58,431 nucleotides of DNA from CAZFER01 sp964517495. Lineage in GTDB: Bacteria; Hinthialibacterota; Hinthialibacteria; Hinthialibacterales; Hinthialibacteraceae. Below, piece by piece: positions 7,309-16,694 of this stretch. Below the pieces are notes generated by a model. That model saw only the letters and a list, made by a program, of their open reading frames with translations, did no database searches and was not told the origin of the DNA. Location: NCBI GenBank assembly GCA_964517495.1, contig CAZFER010000037.1, positions 1 to 58,431 of the forward strand. The letters run 5' to 3'. The translations under genes and the position numbers were made by a program. Every line of letters starts with the position of its first letter. Within the stretch, counting starts at the first letter, position 1.

Positions 7309-8760
7309 GTGGAAGCAACATCTGAGTATCGGCCGCCATTGCATTCGAACGAGGGAAGTGGGCTGTATGTATATTCCTTGGCGATTGTCGCAGCCTTGGG
7401 AGGATTGTTATTTGGATACGATACCGCCGTCATATCAGGCGCGATTGGTTCCCTATCAACCTATTTTGAGTTAAATGCCATGTGGAGAGGCTGGGCGACC
7501 TCGTCCGCCTTAATTGGATGCATGGTGGGAGTGGCTTTTGCAGGTGTGCTTAGCGATGGCTTGGGCCGCAAAGCCGCCCTGCAGGTTTCGGCAGTTTTAT
7601 TCCTGATTTCCGCTATTGGCACCGCTTTTCCACGCACATTCGCCGAGTTTATCACCGCCCGCTTTGTGGGTGGAATGGGGGTGGGTACAGCCTCCATGCT
7701 TTCCCCTATGTATATTGCTGAAATCGCTCCACCCGCCATACGAGGCCGGCTGGTTTCCCTTAACCAACTCGCCATTGTTTTTGGTATGCTGGTCGTTTAT
7801 TTCGTCAATTCGCAAATAGCCGCAATCGGTGATGAAACCTGGAATGTGACCTTGGGATGGCGCTGGATGTTTGGCTCAGAAATCCTGCCCTCCGTGCTCT
7901 TTTTAGTTTTTCTACTGTTTATACCCGAAAGCCCCAGATGGTTGCTCAAACGGGGAGAGAGCCAAAAGGCACAAGGTGTTCTAACTCGCCTTGCTGGTTC
8001 TCATCAAGCACAGGCTCAAATGGAGGAAATTCAAGCCACCCTCGAGCAGGAACCTGTTTCGTTTTCTCAACTGTTTCGCGGTGGGCTTCGCATCGCCATG
8101 ATCATTGGAATCGCCTTGGCCATCCTCCAGCAAGTCACAGGGATTAATGTTATCCTTTACTATGCCCCTGAAATCTTTACCAGTGCAGGGATTTTAACCA
8201 CCAAAGCTATCAACGATACAGTTATCATTGGTTTAATTAATCTAATCTTCACCATCCTGGCCATTTGGGTCGTGGATAAACTTGGCCGCAAACCGCTGCT
8301 TTTGCTTGCATCGCTTGGAATGGGAATTTCATTGGTTTTTCTGGGAATCGCTTTTATTCTACAGCAGCAGGAAGGATTGCTTTCCTATAATATACATTGG
8401 TGGTTTATCAACCTTGATATCACCTTGAATGCTATCGAAAGCCATTGGTTGTTAGTGTTTTGCCTGACCTATGTGGGTTCGTTTGCCATCGCGATGGGGC
8501 CTGTTGTGTGGGTGCTGCTATCTGAAATATTTCCCACCCATGTACGTGGCCGAGCGATGTCGCTCTGCACCGAATGCCTGTGGTTATCCTGTTTTGCTGT
8601 CGCTCAGTTTTTCCCTATCATGTTGGAAGTCTTGCATGGCAAAGTCTTCTTTATCTATGCCTTGATGTGCCTGATAGCGTTTTTGTTTATTCTCATATGG
8701 GTTCCCGAAACCAAAGGAAAATCGTTGGAAGAAATTGAACACTATTGGAAATCAAAATAA
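7309..8760 (+). CDS. MFS sugar porter (sugar:H+ symporter family)
   Basis: A 483-residue, twelve-helix inner-membrane transporter of the XylE/GalP/GLUT family. Diagnostic motifs: GGLLFGYDTAVISGAIG in helix 1, the DGLGRKAAL loop 2-3 motif, RFVGGMGVGTASMLSPMYIA with the following E-I-A-P-x-x-x-R-G-R, PESPRWLLKRG after helix 6, the sugar-binding helix-7 QQVTGINVILYYAPEIF, LGRKPLLL, and the C-terminal VPETKGKSLEEIE. A TTG at 7294 is in frame but inside the hairpin; GTG 7309 sits 6 bases after GAAGGAG and is the better start. It precedes a glycoside hydrolase gene and probably imports released monosaccharides. The exact sugar is not predictable. Confidence 0.93.
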   Translation: MEATSEYRPPLHSNEGSGLYVYSLAIVAALGGLLFGYDTAVISGAIGSLSTYFELNAMWRGWATSSALIGCMVGVAFAGVLSDGLGRKAALQVSAVLFLISAIGTAFPRTFAEFITARFVGGMGVGTASMLSPMYIAEIAPPAIRGRLVSLNQLAIVFGMLVVYFVNSQIAAIGDETWNVTLGWRWMFGSEILPSVLFLVFLLFIPESPRWLLKRGESQKAQGVLTRLAGSHQAQAQMEEIQATLEQEPVSFSQLFRGGLRIAMIIGIALAILQQVTGINVILYYAPEIFTSAGILTTKAINDTVIIGLINLIFTILAIWVVDKLGRKPLLLLASLGMGISLVFLGIAFILQQQEGLLSYNIHWWFINLDITLNAIESHWLLVFCLTYVGSFAIAMGPVVWVLLSEIFPTHVRGRAMSLCTECLWLSCFAVAQFFPIMLEVLHGKVFFIYALMCLIAFLFILIWVPETKGKSLEEIEHYWKSK

Positions 8761-8818
8761 ATCTATCAAAAAAGTATGAACATAATTATCAAAGATTAAT
8801 TGCATAAGGAGCTAATCA

Positions 8819-9910
8819 ATGTTTTCACGTTTTTTATTGATCCTATGTGTCTTGATACAATTTTGTATCTATAGTGCTGCGCAAGAGAGTTTCTCGCCGG
8901 TTACCGATAACGTTCATACCTTTTATTATGCCTGGTATGCCAACGTAGAGACCGATGGGCATTGGTCGCATTGGAATCACACTGTCATTCACCGTGATAA
9001 ACCCAATGAACACCCCTTTACCCCACCCGATGAAATCGGAGCAAACTTTTATCCCCAATTGGGCTGCTATAGCTGCCATGATCCTGAAACCCTGCTCAGC
9101 CATATGCGGCAGATGAAGCAAGCCGGCACCGGCGTGGCGGTTGTCTCATGGTGGGGGAAGAAAGATTTTTCCGATCAGGCGGTTCCTCTTATTCTTAAAG
9201 CGGCAGAAGAGGTGGGAATCAAGATCACCTTTCACATCGAACCTTATCCCCAACGCTCAGCCTTATCGGTGAGAGATACAATCAAGTATCTTCTGGATAA
9301 CTATGGAAATTCTCCCGCTTTTTACCGTGTGAAATCCATGGGCAATCGCCCCTTGTTTTATGTTTATGATTCCTACCTGACCGAAGCCAAAGAATGGGCA
9401 ACTGTGTTGTCCCCTAAGGGTGAGCACACCATTCGAGGCACTAACTTGGACGCAGTCATGATCGGTTTGTGGGTAAAGGAAGGTGACGGCGCCTTTATGA
9501 AAACCGGCCATTTCGATGGCTTTTACACCTACTTCGCTACCACTGGCTTCACGTACGGCTCAACCCCGGAAAATTGGCAAGCTATGATGAAATGGGCTGA
9601 GGAAAATGACAAACTATTCATCCCCAGCGTTGGACCAGGCTATATCGATACCCGTATCCGCCCCTGGAATGAACGCAATACCCGCGATCGTGAAGAAGGG
9701 GATTATTACGACCGCATGTTTAAAGCAGCCATTGATGTACGATCTGAGATGATATCTATCACCTCTTTCAATGAATGGCACGAGGGTACCCAAATCGAAC
9801 CCTCTATCCCCAAACAAATCGAGAACTTCACCTATCTCGATTTTTTACCCCATTCACCTGATTATTACCTTAAACGCACCCGCTTTTGGTCAGATCAATT
9901 TATGAAATAA
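8819..9910 (+). CDS. Secreted GH99-like endo-alpha-mannosidase family protein
   Basis: A 363-residue exported TIM-barrel enzyme with a Sec signal peptide (residues 1-21, ending near YSAAQ). The GH99 pattern is clear: FYYAWYAN, GHWSHWNH, the YPQLGCYSCHDPE strand followed by HMRQMKQAGTGVAVVSWWG, then FHIEPYPQRS and the late SFNEWHEGTQIEPS, which carries catalytic-region acids. GH99 enzymes cut alpha-mannosidic linkages internally (endo-alpha-1,2-mannosidase/mannanase). The CYSCH segment looks like a heme motif but falls in a conserved GH99 strand, so I do not call heme. The start follows AAGGAG by 7 bases. The gene lies just after the sugar porter and is followed 4 bases later by a hairpin repeat. 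Confidence 0.88.
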   Translation: MFSRFLLILCVLIQFCIYSAAQESFSPVTDNVHTFYYAWYANVETDGHWSHWNHTVIHRDKPNEHPFTPPDEIGANFYPQLGCYSCHDPETLLSHMRQMKQAGTGVAVVSWWGKKDFSDQAVPLILKAAEEVGIKITFHIEPYPQRSALSVRDTIKYLLDNYGNSPAFYRVKSMGNRPLFYVYDSYLTEAKEWATVLSPKGEHTIRGTNLDAVMIGLWVKEGDGAFMKTGHFDGFYTYFATTGFTYGSTPENWQAMMKWAEENDKLFIPSVGPGYIDTRIRPWNERNTRDREEGDYYDRMFKAAIDVRSEMISITSFNEWHEGTQIEPSIPKQIENFTYLDFLPHSPDYYLKRTRFWSDQFMK

Positions 9911-9913
9911 GCA

Positions 9914-9940
9914 GGATGGGTCACGTTGTTTGACCCATCA
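9914..9940 (+). repeat. Hairpin repeat, family D, copy 1
   Basis: Inverted arms GATGGGTCA (9915-9923) and TGACCCATC (9931-9939) around CGTTGTT. Near-identical copies are at 27816-27843 and 31863-31889, all shortly downstream of stop codons of exported-protein genes. Probably a transcript 3' end or mobile hairpin element; it lacks the long U-run of a classical terminator. Confidence 0.75.
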
Positions 9941-9993
9941 GGATAATATACAGATTCGCTCGTAAAAGACTAAAGCAAATTGGAGATTAAATC

Positions 9994-10278
9994 ATGAATG
10001 AAACTATCATTACTGCCTCTGAAAATATCTTTCTTGATCTTGGATTTTCTAAAGAGGAAGCCGCAATTCTTCAAATGCGAGCCGATCTTATGGCCGAATT
10101 GCGAAAAACCATACAATCCAAAAATCTCACTCAAACTCAGGCAGCCCAACTACTCAATATTAGCCAATCACGTGTCTCCGACCTGATAAGAGGAAAATGG
10201 GATAAATTCAGCCTTGAAATGCTAATTACACTTGCCACCCGGGCAGGGTTAAGTGTGACTATTAAAACAGCAGCCTAG
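9994..10278 (+). CDS. XRE-family helix-turn-helix protein, HigA-like orphan
   Basis: A 94-residue DNA-binding protein. The helix-turn-helix is seen at about residues 40-70 (NLTQTQAAQLLNISQSRVSD, then LIRGKWDKFSLEML), typical of the HTH_37 group to which many antitoxin-like regulators belong. The N-terminal segment has a MRADLMAELRKTI helix common in such proteins. The start follows TTGGAGATTAAATC. No toxin-like gene is adjacent: upstream is GH99, downstream is a sulfatase. It may be a solitary antitoxin or a small local regulator. Confidence 0.8.
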   Translation: MNETIITASENIFLDLGFSKEEAAILQMRADLMAELRKTIQSKNLTQTQAAQLLNISQSRVSDLIRGKWDKFSLEMLITLATRAGLSVTIKTAA

Positions 10279-10498
10279 TGATTTGAATGTATCAAGAATG
10301 TTTATCTATTTACTGCATATGAAAATTTACGTTTTTTTATTGTATAGGATTCAAGCAAAATGTTATCACTATTTCAGTGGCTTATTGTCTGATAAAATCT
10401 TTAAATAATGTTTCTTGTAGATTTAAAGTGATTCATTGTGAAAGAGATAAAGTGAAAAATAATTTATCATGACAGCAAATATGAATGGGGAGAAAAAA

Positions 10499-12007
10499 AT
10501 GAAACGAAGAACGTTTTTAAAGGGAACAGGAACGGCTCTAGCTGGTAGTTTCTTGGGCCAGACCGCTTGGACGAGTGATCAGCAATCGAAGCGTAAGCCA
10601 AACGTACTCTTTATAGCAATAGACGATCAAAACGATTGGGTCGGTCCGCTTGGTGGACATCCTCTGGCAAAAACACCCAACCTGGACCGTTTGGCAAATC
10701 GTGGCGTAACTTTTACCAATGCGCACGTGCAGAGTCCCCTTTGTAATCCCAGCCGGACAAGCCTCATGCTTGGTCTTCGTCCCACCACAACCGGAATCTA
10801 TGGACTATCACCCTGGTTTCGCTCTTTGCCTGAGTGGCAGGATCGTGTCACCTTGCCTCAGCATTTTAAAGCACATGGCTATCGCACCTATACCACGGGA
10901 AAGATATACCACAGCGTCCCGCGTGGCCCTGAAAAAAAGGCCGTCGAATTCGATGAATGGGGACCGCCAGGCGGCGTGGGTGTAAAGCCGGATGAGAAAC
11001 TCATTCCCCCTACTCCGATGGGCAATCATCCCTTAATGGATTGGGGCGTGTTCCCGCATCGCGATGAAGACAAACAAGATTATAAAGTGGCGTCTTGGGC
11101 GGTGGAACAACTCCAAACAATGCCCAACGATCAACCCTTCTTTCTTTCGGTCGGCTTTTTCCTGCCTCATGTACCCTGCTATGCCACCCAAAAATGGTTC
11201 GATTTGTATCCGGATGATGACAGCCTCCTTCCGGAAATAAAGGAAGACGACCGGAATGACACACCACGGTTTTCATGGTATCTTCACTGGAAACTGCCTG
11301 AACCTCGACTCAAGTGGGTGCGGGAAAATCAACAATGGCGCAACTTGGTTCGATCGTATCTGGCTTGCACCAGTTTTGTGGATGCGCAGATAGGACGCGT
11401 CCTCAACGCTCTTGAAACCGCAGGATTGGCCGACAACACCATCGTCGTTGTATATGGGGATCATGGTTACCATCTTGGAGAAAAAAGCATCACCGGAAAA
11501 AATACCCTCTGGGAACAAAGCACGCGTGTGCCGCTTATATTCGCAGGGCCGGGCGTGAGTGTTGGAGAAGAGTGCTCACAACCAGCTGAATTACTTGATT
11601 TGTATCCATCGCTTGTTGAATTGTGTGAATTGAAATCCCGCAATGACCTTGAAGGAATCAGCCTCGTACCTCAGCTACAGGACGTTACGGCCAAACGCGA
11701 GCGTCCCGCCATCACCAGCCACAACCAAGGTAATCATAGTATCCGCAGCGAACGATGGCGGTATACCCACTATGCTGATGGCAGTGAAGAACTATACGAC
11801 CACCAGAACGATCCTGAAGAGTGGAATAATCTCGCGGATGATCCCAAGTTCACCTCCATCATTGAAGAACATCGAAAATGGCTGCCCAAAATTGACAGGC
11901 CCCCCGCTCCCGGCAGCGCTCATCGGATACTCACTTATGACAAAGAAACCGATAAAGCAGTCTGGGAAGGAACAACGGTGGAACGCAGCGATCCCATTCC
12001 AGAGTGA
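10499..12007 (+). CDS. Tat-exported sulfatase, iduronate-2-sulfatase-like
   Basis: A 502-residue exported sulfatase of the alkaline phosphatase superfamily. The ATG at 10499 follows GGGGAG by 6 bases and opens a twin-arginine signal (MKRRTFLKGTGTALAG); an upstream in-frame ATG at 10469 is less likely. The formylglycine motif C82-N-P-S-R86 is intact, after the metal-binding pair in AIDDQNDW (D42, D43). The late metal and substrate residues are also visible (VVYGDHGYHLGEK, then KNTLWEQSTRVPL). The P-N-L-D-R-L-A-x-R-G segment and overall length match iduronate-2-sulfatase-type enzymes common in Planctomycetes. It needs cysteine-to-formylglycine maturation; no maturase is recognised in the window. 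Probably removes sulfate from a sulfated polysaccharide. Confidence 0.92.
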   Translation: MKRRTFLKGTGTALAGSFLGQTAWTSDQQSKRKPNVLFIAIDDQNDWVGPLGGHPLAKTPNLDRLANRGVTFTNAHVQSPLCNPSRTSLMLGLRPTTTGIYGLSPWFRSLPEWQDRVTLPQHFKAHGYRTYTTGKIYHSVPRGPEKKAVEFDEWGPPGGVGVKPDEKLIPPTPMGNHPLMDWGVFPHRDEDKQDYKVASWAVEQLQTMPNDQPFFLSVGFFLPHVPCYATQKWFDLYPDDDSLLPEIKEDDRNDTPRFSWYLHWKLPEPRLKWVRENQQWRNLVRSYLACTSFVDAQIGRVLNALETAGLADNTIVVVYGDHGYHLGEKSITGKNTLWEQSTRVPLIFAGPGVSVGEECSQPAELLDLYPSLVELCELKSRNDLEGISLVPQLQDVTAKRERPAITSHNQGNHSIRSERWRYTHYADGSEELYDHQNDPEEWNNLADDPKFTSIIEEHRKWLPKIDRPPAPGSAHRILTYDKETDKAVWEGTTVERSDPIPE

Positions 12008-12133
12008 CAGGGTCTATTCATTGATCCTCCGATAAGGAAGCTTAATCAAAAGTATGAGTGCGGTAAAAGATTACATTCTAACCCAGGGCTTGTTACATAA
12101 TTGAAAAATCAACTTTTAATTTGAGGGGGAAAA

Positions 12134-13969
12134 ATGAAGAAATCGTTTGTTATGTTTTGGTTAACATCTTTTTGCGGATTGGTATTTGTAGCCGATTTAT
12201 CATACACCGAAGAAATTACATTTCCTGAAGATGCTGGCATTGTAAACGTCAAAGAGGCACCGTACCACGCCAAAGGGGATGGAATGAGCGATGATACAAA
12301 AGCACTGCAAAAGGCGCTGTCTGATCACCCGAGTGGAAATAAAATTATTTACCTCCCCAAAGGAACGTACATGATTAGCGATACGTTGCGCTGGCCAGGT
12401 GGCAGCCACGGAGGATTAGCGCAAAAACGAACAATTTTGCAAGGACAAAACCGCGAGCAAACGATTATTCGCTTGAAGGATTCGGCACGAGGCTTTACCG
12501 ACCCTCAGAATCCAAAATCCATGATTTGGACAGGCCGTAAACCGGCACAACGATTTCGCAACGCAATTCGAAACTTCACAATTAGCGTTGGCCAGAACAA
12601 TTCAGGAGCGATTGGATGCCAGTTTATTGCTAACAATCAAGGGTGTGTGCGCAACGTGCTAATTCGATCTGAGGATGGGCAAGGAGCGATTGGGCTTGAT
12701 ATGGCGTATACTGATGAAGTTGGACCTTGCCTGATCGAAAAACTGACGGTGCATGGTTTTGATGTTGGCGTTAAATCTGCATATGCGGTAGACAGTATAA
12801 CCATTCACAATATCTCCCTTTATAACCAAAATCTCTATGGATTATGGAATAACGGGCAGTGTTTAAGTATTGAGCGTTTACACAGTTCACAGAATGCGGC
12901 TGTGAGTATTTACAACCAAGGCAGCGTTGGACTGCTTTCACTTGTTTCAGCTACCCTTCATGGAAAAAATCTAAGTACACCCGCCATCGTTAATGAAGCA
13001 TTTATGTTTGCACGTAATATAGAAAACCGTGGTTATGAAACAACAATCGAAAACCGGAACGACAAAGGAAAATCGGTAACCGATAATCATGTAGACGAGT
13101 TCGTTTCGCATAAAGGTTATGCTTTGTTCGACAATAATTCCAAATCACTCAATTTGAATATGGAAGAAAAACCAGAAATCCCCTTCGATTTTGTTGCCCA
13201 ATGGATCTCTCCGCTGCAATTTGGTGCTCAGCCCAATGATGAAGAGGATGACACAGAAGCCATTCAGAAGGCGATTGATTTCGGTAAAACCACAGTCTAT
13301 CTCCCCAATGGAACATGGATAATCGATGGAACGCTTGTTCTTCGCGGAAAGGTAAAACGATTCATTGGATGCGAAGCGAGGATCGGCGGAGACGGAGTCT
13401 TGCGGATTGATGATGGCGAATCAGATACTGTTATTGTTGAACGGCTGCAAATTAATTATGGTAGCGAATGGAGTATTGTTCAAAATACTGAACGCCAGGT
13501 TGTACTAAGCAGCAGCATTCTTGGTGTGGTGCGCAATGCCAAACCAGGTACAATGTTTATCGATGACATTTGTGGCGGCCCGTTCCATTTTAAGAATCAT
13601 ACGGTATATGCCAGGCAGTGGAATGCTGAATCACCAACAACAAAGATCGTAAACGATGGCGGTACCATGTGGATTCTGGGGCTGAAAACCGAACGCGGAG
13701 GAACGTTGATTCATACCAAGAACGGCGGCAAAACAGAATTACTCGGCGGTTTTTGTTACGCGACCAGCAATGAGAAAGTAAAACCAATGTTCATAAACGA
13801 GAACTCAAGCGTCTCACTAACTATCCGTGAATCGTGCTTTAACGGTAATCCCTTCAAAATTCTTGTCGAAGAAATCCGAGAAGGAGAAACGCGCCGGCTC
13901 ATGCGGGGAGACGTCCCCGGTCGCTCTGGGGGCAGTGTGATTCCGCTTTATACCGGAACAACGAAGTAA
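12134..13969 (+). CDS. Secreted right-handed beta-helix protein with tandem pectate-lyase-3 domains
   Basis: A 611-residue exported protein; the first about 24 residues are a Sec signal (MFWLTSFCGLVFVADLSY region). Two pectate_lyase_3-type capping segments are visible: one near residue 36 (KGDGMSDDTKALQKALSDHP then IIYLPKGTYMISDTLRW) and one near 365 (DEEDDTEAIQKAIDF then VYLPNGTWIIDGTLVL). The region between has short N-rich rungs expected of a parallel beta-helix. Such proteins bind or cleave acidic polysaccharides, but I cannot assign lyase or hydrolase residues. The start follows GAGGGGG. The next gene begins 21 bases after the stop, so the two are probably one operon. Confidence 0.82.
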   Translation: MKKSFVMFWLTSFCGLVFVADLSYTEEITFPEDAGIVNVKEAPYHAKGDGMSDDTKALQKALSDHPSGNKIIYLPKGTYMISDTLRWPGGSHGGLAQKRTILQGQNREQTIIRLKDSARGFTDPQNPKSMIWTGRKPAQRFRNAIRNFTISVGQNNSGAIGCQFIANNQGCVRNVLIRSEDGQGAIGLDMAYTDEVGPCLIEKLTVHGFDVGVKSAYAVDSITIHNISLYNQNLYGLWNNGQCLSIERLHSSQNAAVSIYNQGSVGLLSLVSATLHGKNLSTPAIVNEAFMFARNIENRGYETTIENRNDKGKSVTDNHVDEFVSHKGYALFDNNSKSLNLNMEEKPEIPFDFVAQWISPLQFGAQPNDEEDDTEAIQKAIDFGKTTVYLPNGTWIIDGTLVLRGKVKRFIGCEARIGGDGVLRIDDGESDTVIVERLQINYGSEWSIVQNTERQVVLSSSILGVVRNAKPGTMFIDDICGGPFHFKNHTVYARQWNAESPTTKIVNDGGTMWILGLKTERGGTLIHTKNGGKTELLGGFCYATSNEKVKPMFINENSSVSLTIRESCFNGNPFKILVEEIREGETRRLMRGDVPGRSGGSVIPLYTGTTK

Positions 13970-13990
13970 TAAACTTATAGAGGATTTTTT

Positions 13991-16270
13991 ATGAAATTAT
14001 TCACAATTTCTATTTGCTTTGTTTTAACTTCTCTCTTTGGTTATACAGATCAAATATTACCTATGGGAAACGCACCCGAGCCGGTGGAGTATAAACATTT
14101 TCCTAACCGGCTGACTGCCTTTGTTTGGCGGAATTGGCCGCTTGTCGAAGCAGAACGCTTGGCGAAAGTGTTACATACCACTCCGGAGAACGTACGAATG
14201 ATCGCCGAATCAATGGGATTGCCCGATCAACACCCCATTGCGGAACGTGACAAAAACCGGATTTATATCACGCTTCTACGCCGAAATTGGCACCTGCTGC
14301 CCTACAAACAAATCTTAACTCTTCTGGATTTCACCGCTGAAGAATTGGCCCATTCACTTCGTGAAGACGATTTTTTATTCATCAAATTAGGAAGGTTAAA
14401 ACCCAAGTGCGAGCCTATACGATATTCTCCCTTAACCAATGAAGAACAACAGCGCTGTAAGGATATCAAACAAATTGTTCAAACTTATTTTAGTGAAGAA
14501 TTAAACCAACCAACAGAAAAACGCTTTCAATTTATAGAAGAACTTAGCCAAACTTACACGTCTCCCGCATCGGAGATTAAAGATCAATCGCACCGTTTTT
14601 CACCATGCTATATCTATTCCTATTTCGCCCTCTATGGCGATCCATTAATGAATCCTGAATTGGATCCCTATCCTGATGGCTTGCTTCAACGTCTTTCCGA
14701 ACTCGGGGTGGATGGTATCTGGATGCATACCGTCCTTCGCCAGTTGGCGCCAGGTGGTGTGTTCCCGGAATTGGGTGAAAACCATCAAACTCGGATAAAA
14801 AACCTTCGAACGCTGGTTGAACGAGCCAGGCAATTTGGTATAGGGATTTATCTATACATGAACGAGCCCCGATCCATGCCTTTGTCTTTCTTTGAAAATC
14901 ATGAATCTGTCAGAGGAGTGCAAGAAGGGGATTACTACGCTCTCTGTTCAACAACACCTGAAGTACGCAAGTGGCTAACGGATTCTTTGGCTTATGTTTT
15001 TAAGCAAGTGCCTGATCTCGCGGGTGTATTTACTATCACCGGCTCGGAAAACTTGACCCATTGTGCCTCACATGGCCGCCATATGGCGTGCCCTCGTTGT
15101 AAAAAACGCAATCCAGCCGATATTGTTGCGGAAGTCAATGCATCTATTGAGAAAGGGGTTCATCGGAGTGCCCCTGATGCCAAGGTAATTGTATGGGATT
15201 GGGGGTGGAACGATGCCTGGACGCCTCAGGTCATTGAGCAATTACCCAAATCAGTATATCTGATGTCAGTCAGCGAGTGGTCAAAACCGATCGAGCGTGG
15301 AGGGGTGAAGAGCAGGGTAGGTGAATACTCTCTCTCCGCCGTTGGCCCCGGCCCTCGCGCCATAAAGCACTGGCAATTGGCAAAAGATGCTGGTTTAAAA
15401 ACAATGGCTAAAATGCAGATCAATAATACCTGGGAACTATCCGCTGTTCCTTACCTTCCCGTGATGGATTTGGTGGCGGAGCATTGCTCGAATCTATTGT
15501 CACATGATGTCGATGGACTGATGTTGAGTTGGACCTTGGGTGGGTATCCTTCACCCAACCTTGAACTGGTTGAAGCGTTTCGGCAAACTCCACCACCTAC
15601 AAAAGATGATGCCTTGGACGCTATCGCCCGGAAATATTTTGGAAAAAATGGAGCGCAAATGGCTCGGCAGGCGTGGACAACATTCAGCGATGCATTTCAG
15701 GAATTCCCCTTCAATGTCGGTGTCTTGTACCGTGCCCCCCAGCAATATGGCCCTGCCAATTTGTTGTATCAATCGCCAACAGGTTATTCAGCTACTATGG
15801 TCGGAATCCCTTACGATGATATCGACGGCTGGCGTGGCCCCTATCCAATCGACACCTTTGCCAGTCAGTTTTTAAAAATAGCTGAGGGATGGGGAAAAGG
15901 CATTCAACTCTTTAAAAAAGCCCTTACCCTGTCACCATCCCAATATCGAAAAACCGCTGAAGACCAATTGCGTTTTGCTCAAGTCGCCCAACTGCATTTT
16001 GCCTCCGTGGCCAATCAGATCAGATTTACAAAAATAAGGAACGATTTGCTCGATGATTCATTAAAACTTACAAAAAAGGATCGTGCAGAGCAAATCAAAA
16101 AGATGAAGGAAATCGTGAAAGATGAAATCAAGGTCGCTCAACGCTTATATACCCTCACCCGAAATGACTCACGAATCGGCTATGAAGCCTCCAACCACTA
16201 CTTTTATATCCCTGTCGACCTCATGGAAAAAGTAATCAATTGCCAGTATATTATGGATCAAATGAGCTAA
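13991..16270 (+). CDS. Large secreted TIM-barrel protein, glycoside-hydrolase-like, uncharacterised
   Basis: A 759-residue exported protein with a Sec signal (residues 1-18). The N-terminal 150 residues are helical (PNRLTAFVWRNWPLVEAERL). From about residue 200 a TIM-barrel-like region begins: YSYFALYGDPLMNPELDPYP, LSELGVDGIWMHTVLRQLAP, then GIYLYMNEPRSMP, GVFTITGSENLTHC and VIVWDWGWND. An ENLTHC segment followed by CPRCKKRNP gives a C-x2-C arrangement that could hold a structural metal. The strand pattern resembles the GH20 beta-hexosaminidase clan, but I cannot point to the catalytic D-E pair. The final about 150 residues are helical. AGAGGA precedes the start by 6 bases. Co-transcription with the upstream beta-helix gene suggests a role in glycan breakdown. 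Confidence 0.7.
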   Translation: MKLFTISICFVLTSLFGYTDQILPMGNAPEPVEYKHFPNRLTAFVWRNWPLVEAERLAKVLHTTPENVRMIAESMGLPDQHPIAERDKNRIYITLLRRNWHLLPYKQILTLLDFTAEELAHSLREDDFLFIKLGRLKPKCEPIRYSPLTNEEQQRCKDIKQIVQTYFSEELNQPTEKRFQFIEELSQTYTSPASEIKDQSHRFSPCYIYSYFALYGDPLMNPELDPYPDGLLQRLSELGVDGIWMHTVLRQLAPGGVFPELGENHQTRIKNLRTLVERARQFGIGIYLYMNEPRSMPLSFFENHESVRGVQEGDYYALCSTTPEVRKWLTDSLAYVFKQVPDLAGVFTITGSENLTHCASHGRHMACPRCKKRNPADIVAEVNASIEKGVHRSAPDAKVIVWDWGWNDAWTPQVIEQLPKSVYLMSVSEWSKPIERGGVKSRVGEYSLSAVGPGPRAIKHWQLAKDAGLKTMAKMQINNTWELSAVPYLPVMDLVAEHCSNLLSHDVDGLMLSWTLGGYPSPNLELVEAFRQTPPPTKDDALDAIARKYFGKNGAQMARQAWTTFSDAFQEFPFNVGVLYRAPQQYGPANLLYQSPTGYSATMVGIPYDDIDGWRGPYPIDTFASQFLKIAEGWGKGIQLFKKALTLSPSQYRKTAEDQLRFAQVAQLHFASVANQIRFTKIRNDLLDDSLKLTKKDRAEQIKKMKEIVKDEIKVAQRLYTLTRNDSRIGYEASNHYFYIPVDLMEKVINCQYIMDQMS

Positions 16271-16343
16271 TAATATTGACTTTGAGTTATTGGTGAAAAG
16301 AATGATGAGAATCTTCAGAAATTTTTAATAATTCTTTAGGGGA

Positions 16344-16361
16344 TATAGCTATTATGCTATA
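16344..16361. promoter_or_regulatory. Inverted repeat immediately upstream of higB, possible HigA operator
   Basis: TATAGC (16344-16349) and GCTATA (16356-16361) form an inverted repeat with a six-base spacer, ending one base before the higB ATG. Toxin-antitoxin operons are usually repressed by the antitoxin at such palindromes. Assignment is by position only. Confidence 0.5.
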
Positions 16362-16694
16362 ATGAAATGGAAAATAAAATATTTCAGTGATTCCGTCCAA
16401 TCGGAGATTCTTGATTTACCAGCAGGGATGCTTGCACGATATCTTCGATTTACTGATATGATGGAAATATATGGACCTAATTTAGGTATGCCATATACAC
16501 GAGCGATGGGTGATGGATTATTTGAATTAAGGCTGAAGTCTGCCGAAGGGATATCAAGAGTATTTTTTTGTATGATATCAGAACAAACAATTATTATCTT
16601 GCATAGTTTTATCAAAAAAACTCACAAAACACCGCAAAAAGAGTTTGATATAGCTAGAAGACGAATGAAAGAGGTAAAAAATGATTTCACATAA
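16362..16694 (+). CDS. higB: HigB-like toxin, RelE superfamily (Gp49-like)
   Basis: A 110-residue small basic protein of the phage-derived Gp49-like/HigB group, ribosome-dependent mRNA interferases. Seen: the N-terminal KWKIKYFSDSVQSEILDLP, the central MGDGLFELRLKSAEGISRVF strand pair (family pattern L-x-E-L-R x-x-x R-x-F) and the IIILHSFIKKTHKTPQKE strand plus the K-K-T-x-K-T-P motif, then a C-terminal A-x-x-R-x-x-E helix. The toxin precedes its antitoxin, as in HigBA loci, and overlaps it by 14 bases. Only a distant GGGG lies upstream, so translation may be weak. Confidence 0.88.
   Translation: MKWKIKYFSDSVQSEILDLPAGMLARYLRFTDMMEIYGPNLGMPYTRAMGDGLFELRLKSAEGISRVFFCMISEQTIIILHSFIKKTHKTPQKEFDIARRRMKEVKNDFT

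Noticed and set aside
9061..9093. CYSCH in the GH99-like protein looks like a c-type heme motif.
   Set aside because: It falls in a conserved GH99 strand (Y-S-x-x-D-P), where other members have S-x-R or S-x-N at the same place; no other cytochrome signature is present.
10318..10407. A 29-codon frame before the first sulfatase.
   Set aside because: No ribosome binding site and AT-rich composition consistent with non-coding DNA.
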